Source: Myxococcales bacterium
Lineage (GTDB): Bacteria; Myxococcota; UBA727; VGSZ01
Assembly: GCA_023248635.1 (NCBI GenBank)
Contig: JAHFED010000011.1
Location: 1 to 64,000, forward strand
DNA length: 64,000 nucleotides
Reading direction: 5' to 3'
Shown one piece after another: positions 63,208 to 64,000 of the stretch. The notes beneath the pieces are model-generated. The model ran no database searches, was not told the DNA's origin, and worked only from the letters and a program-made list of their open reading frames with translations. Within the stretch, counting starts at the first letter, position 1; the number at the start of each line of letters is the position of its first letter. The position numbers and the translations under genes are program-made.

Positions 63208-64000
63208 ATGAGCGAGAAGTCCGCGTCGTCGGTTGCGCCTGAGAGCCGACAGCAAGTGAGCCAACACCCCCTGCGCGCACGACGCCGTCCTGGGCCGCCG
63301 GGTGCGGATGCGCCGGCCGCCATCGAAGGCGGGCTCGAGGATGCCGCGCGCGTGCTCGAGCTGGTCGAGTCGGGTGTGTTGCCCGGTGAAGGTCCGCCAC
63401 CTTTGCCGATCGCGGTCGACCTCAACGGCAAGCCGCGCCGGCGTTTGACGGCCGAAGACGAAGCAGCGCTCGGGTATCGGATCCAGACCTGGGGCGACGT
63501 CGACGCCCGCAACGCGCTGGTGTTGGCCAACCTCGGGCTCGTGCACCTCGTCGCCAACCAGATGCGCCGCTCCGGGCTGCGCTACGAAGACCTCGTGCAG
63601 GAGGGCACGCTGGGGCTCTTGCGGGCCACAGAGACCTTCGAGCCCGATCGCGGCGTGCGCTTCTCGACCTATTGCGTCTATTGGATCCGCGCGAAGATCC
63701 AGCGCCTGCTGCAGCGCCTCGATCGTGACGACACGCCCTCGATCGCGGGGGCCGAGATGGAGACCCTCGCCGGAGGCCGTCGTCGTCGTCCCCGTGCCCG
63801 CGCTGTGAGCCTCGAAACTCCGTTGGGCTCGGGGGCAGATGGAGACGAGCGCAGCGTCGGCGACCTGATCACCGACGGCGGCGAAGACCCCGAAGACGTC
63901 ACCCTGCGCTTCGAGCGTGACCGCGCCGTCGAGCAGGCCTTGAACGACATCGCCCGCGAGATCGGCGATCCGCGCTTGTTGACCATCATCGAAAAGCGCC
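63208..64000 (+). CDS. Sigma-70 family RNA polymerase sigma factor (3' end beyond window)
   Basis: The reading frame is open from ATG 63208, with GGGAGG 6 bases upstream, to the window end: 264 codons, incomplete. A 60-residue basic/Pro-rich N terminus is followed by region 1.2-like VDLNGKPRRRLTAEDEAAL and region 2: NALVLANLGLVHLVANQM, RYEDLVQEGTLGLLRATETF and FSTYCVYWIRAKIQRLL. Region 3 follows after an Arg-rich linker. The size and the lack of region 1.1 fit a group 3 (RpoH/stationary-like) factor rather than the housekeeping one. Confidence 0.92.
   Translation, partial: MSEKSASSVAPESRQQVSQHPLRARRRPGPPGADAPAAIEGGLEDAARVLELVESGVLPGEGPPPLPIAVDLNGKPRRRLTAEDEAALGYRIQTWGDVDARNALVLANLGLVHLVANQMRRSGLRYEDLVQEGTLGLLRATETFEPDRGVRFSTYCVYWIRAKIQRLLQRLDRDDTPSIAGAEMETLAGGRRRRPRARAVSLETPLGSGADGDERSVGDLITDGGEDPEDVTLRFERDRAVEQALNDIAREIGDPRLLTIIEKR

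Noticed and set aside
62872-63546. Extension of the isochorismatase-like ORF to 413 residues
   Set aside because: Covers the sigma-factor gene on the other strand; the family starts near 62871 with a good ribosome site.

Overview
This 64 kb window is GC-rich and densely packed, with many overlapping genes, frequent GTG/TTG starts and frequent GAC/GTC triplet runs. Paired TolR/ExbD-type proteins, an effector-like response regulator with flanking effector regions, a PEGA-type lipoprotein, a TPR protein and a Wza/Wzc capsule export system together suggest a Gram-negative member of the Myxococcota (deltaproteobacterial type). That assignment is an inference from gene content, since no 16S or other strict marker is present.

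Layout. Positions 1-320 hold copies of a dispersed GC-rich repeat that recurs near 10.6-10.76 kb and, inverted, near 53.9-54.0 kb. From 302 to 10541 lie mostly housekeeping or unlinked genes: an O-antigen-ligase-like membrane protein with a TPR tail, a CPBP protease, dusB, prfB, a PEGA lipoprotein, trpS, a Fic-fold protein with a degenerate active site, a strong terminator and a TPR membrane protein.

From 53692 down to 10808 almost every gene is on the minus strand, and most overlap by a few bases: one surface polysaccharide locus of about 43 kb. Transcription appears to start at the right end with an outer-membrane beta-barrel protein and a NusG/RfaH-like elongation factor. Next come a GNAT protein, a nucleotide-sugar dehydrogenase, a Wza-like exporter, a Wzc-like tyrosine kinase, a PglK-like ABC flippase, a sialyltransferase-like protein, glycosyltransferases, a pyruvyltransferase-like protein, a GT2-FkbM fusion and polytopic polymerase/GT39-like proteins. 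After a repeat-propeller lipoprotein the locus holds a legionaminic-acid-type nonulosonate set (ptmA, WbpG/HisH/HisF amidotransferase, legI, legG, ptmE, legF, ptmF, legB). The bacillosamine/EpsC-L-M-N set follows, then two last glycosyltransferases. One gene, an OafA-like acyltransferase at 29880-31847, runs the other way and splits the locus.

The most interesting feature is a set of peptide-modification genes spread through the sugar locus. It comprises a PqqD-type leader-binding protein, an HPr-kinase-like kinase, a lasso-B2-type transglutaminase-fold protease, an NTP_transf_5 nucleotidyltransferase and a 46-codon ORF at 32807-32947. The ORF carries the lasso-leader pattern YxxPxL with a Thr exactly ten residues after the Leu. 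No lasso cyclase is visible. I read this as a RiPP-like system tied to polysaccharide assembly.

From 54187 to the end are an ExbB/ExbD/ExbD proton-channel operon, a PlsC-type acyltransferase, a tail-anchored small protein, a MoxR ATPase overlapping a multi-domain response regulator, hemW with a probably inactive isochorismatase-fold protein, and a divergent sigma-70 factor cut by the window end. I saw no tRNA, rRNA, CRISPR array, insertion sequence or phage gene.
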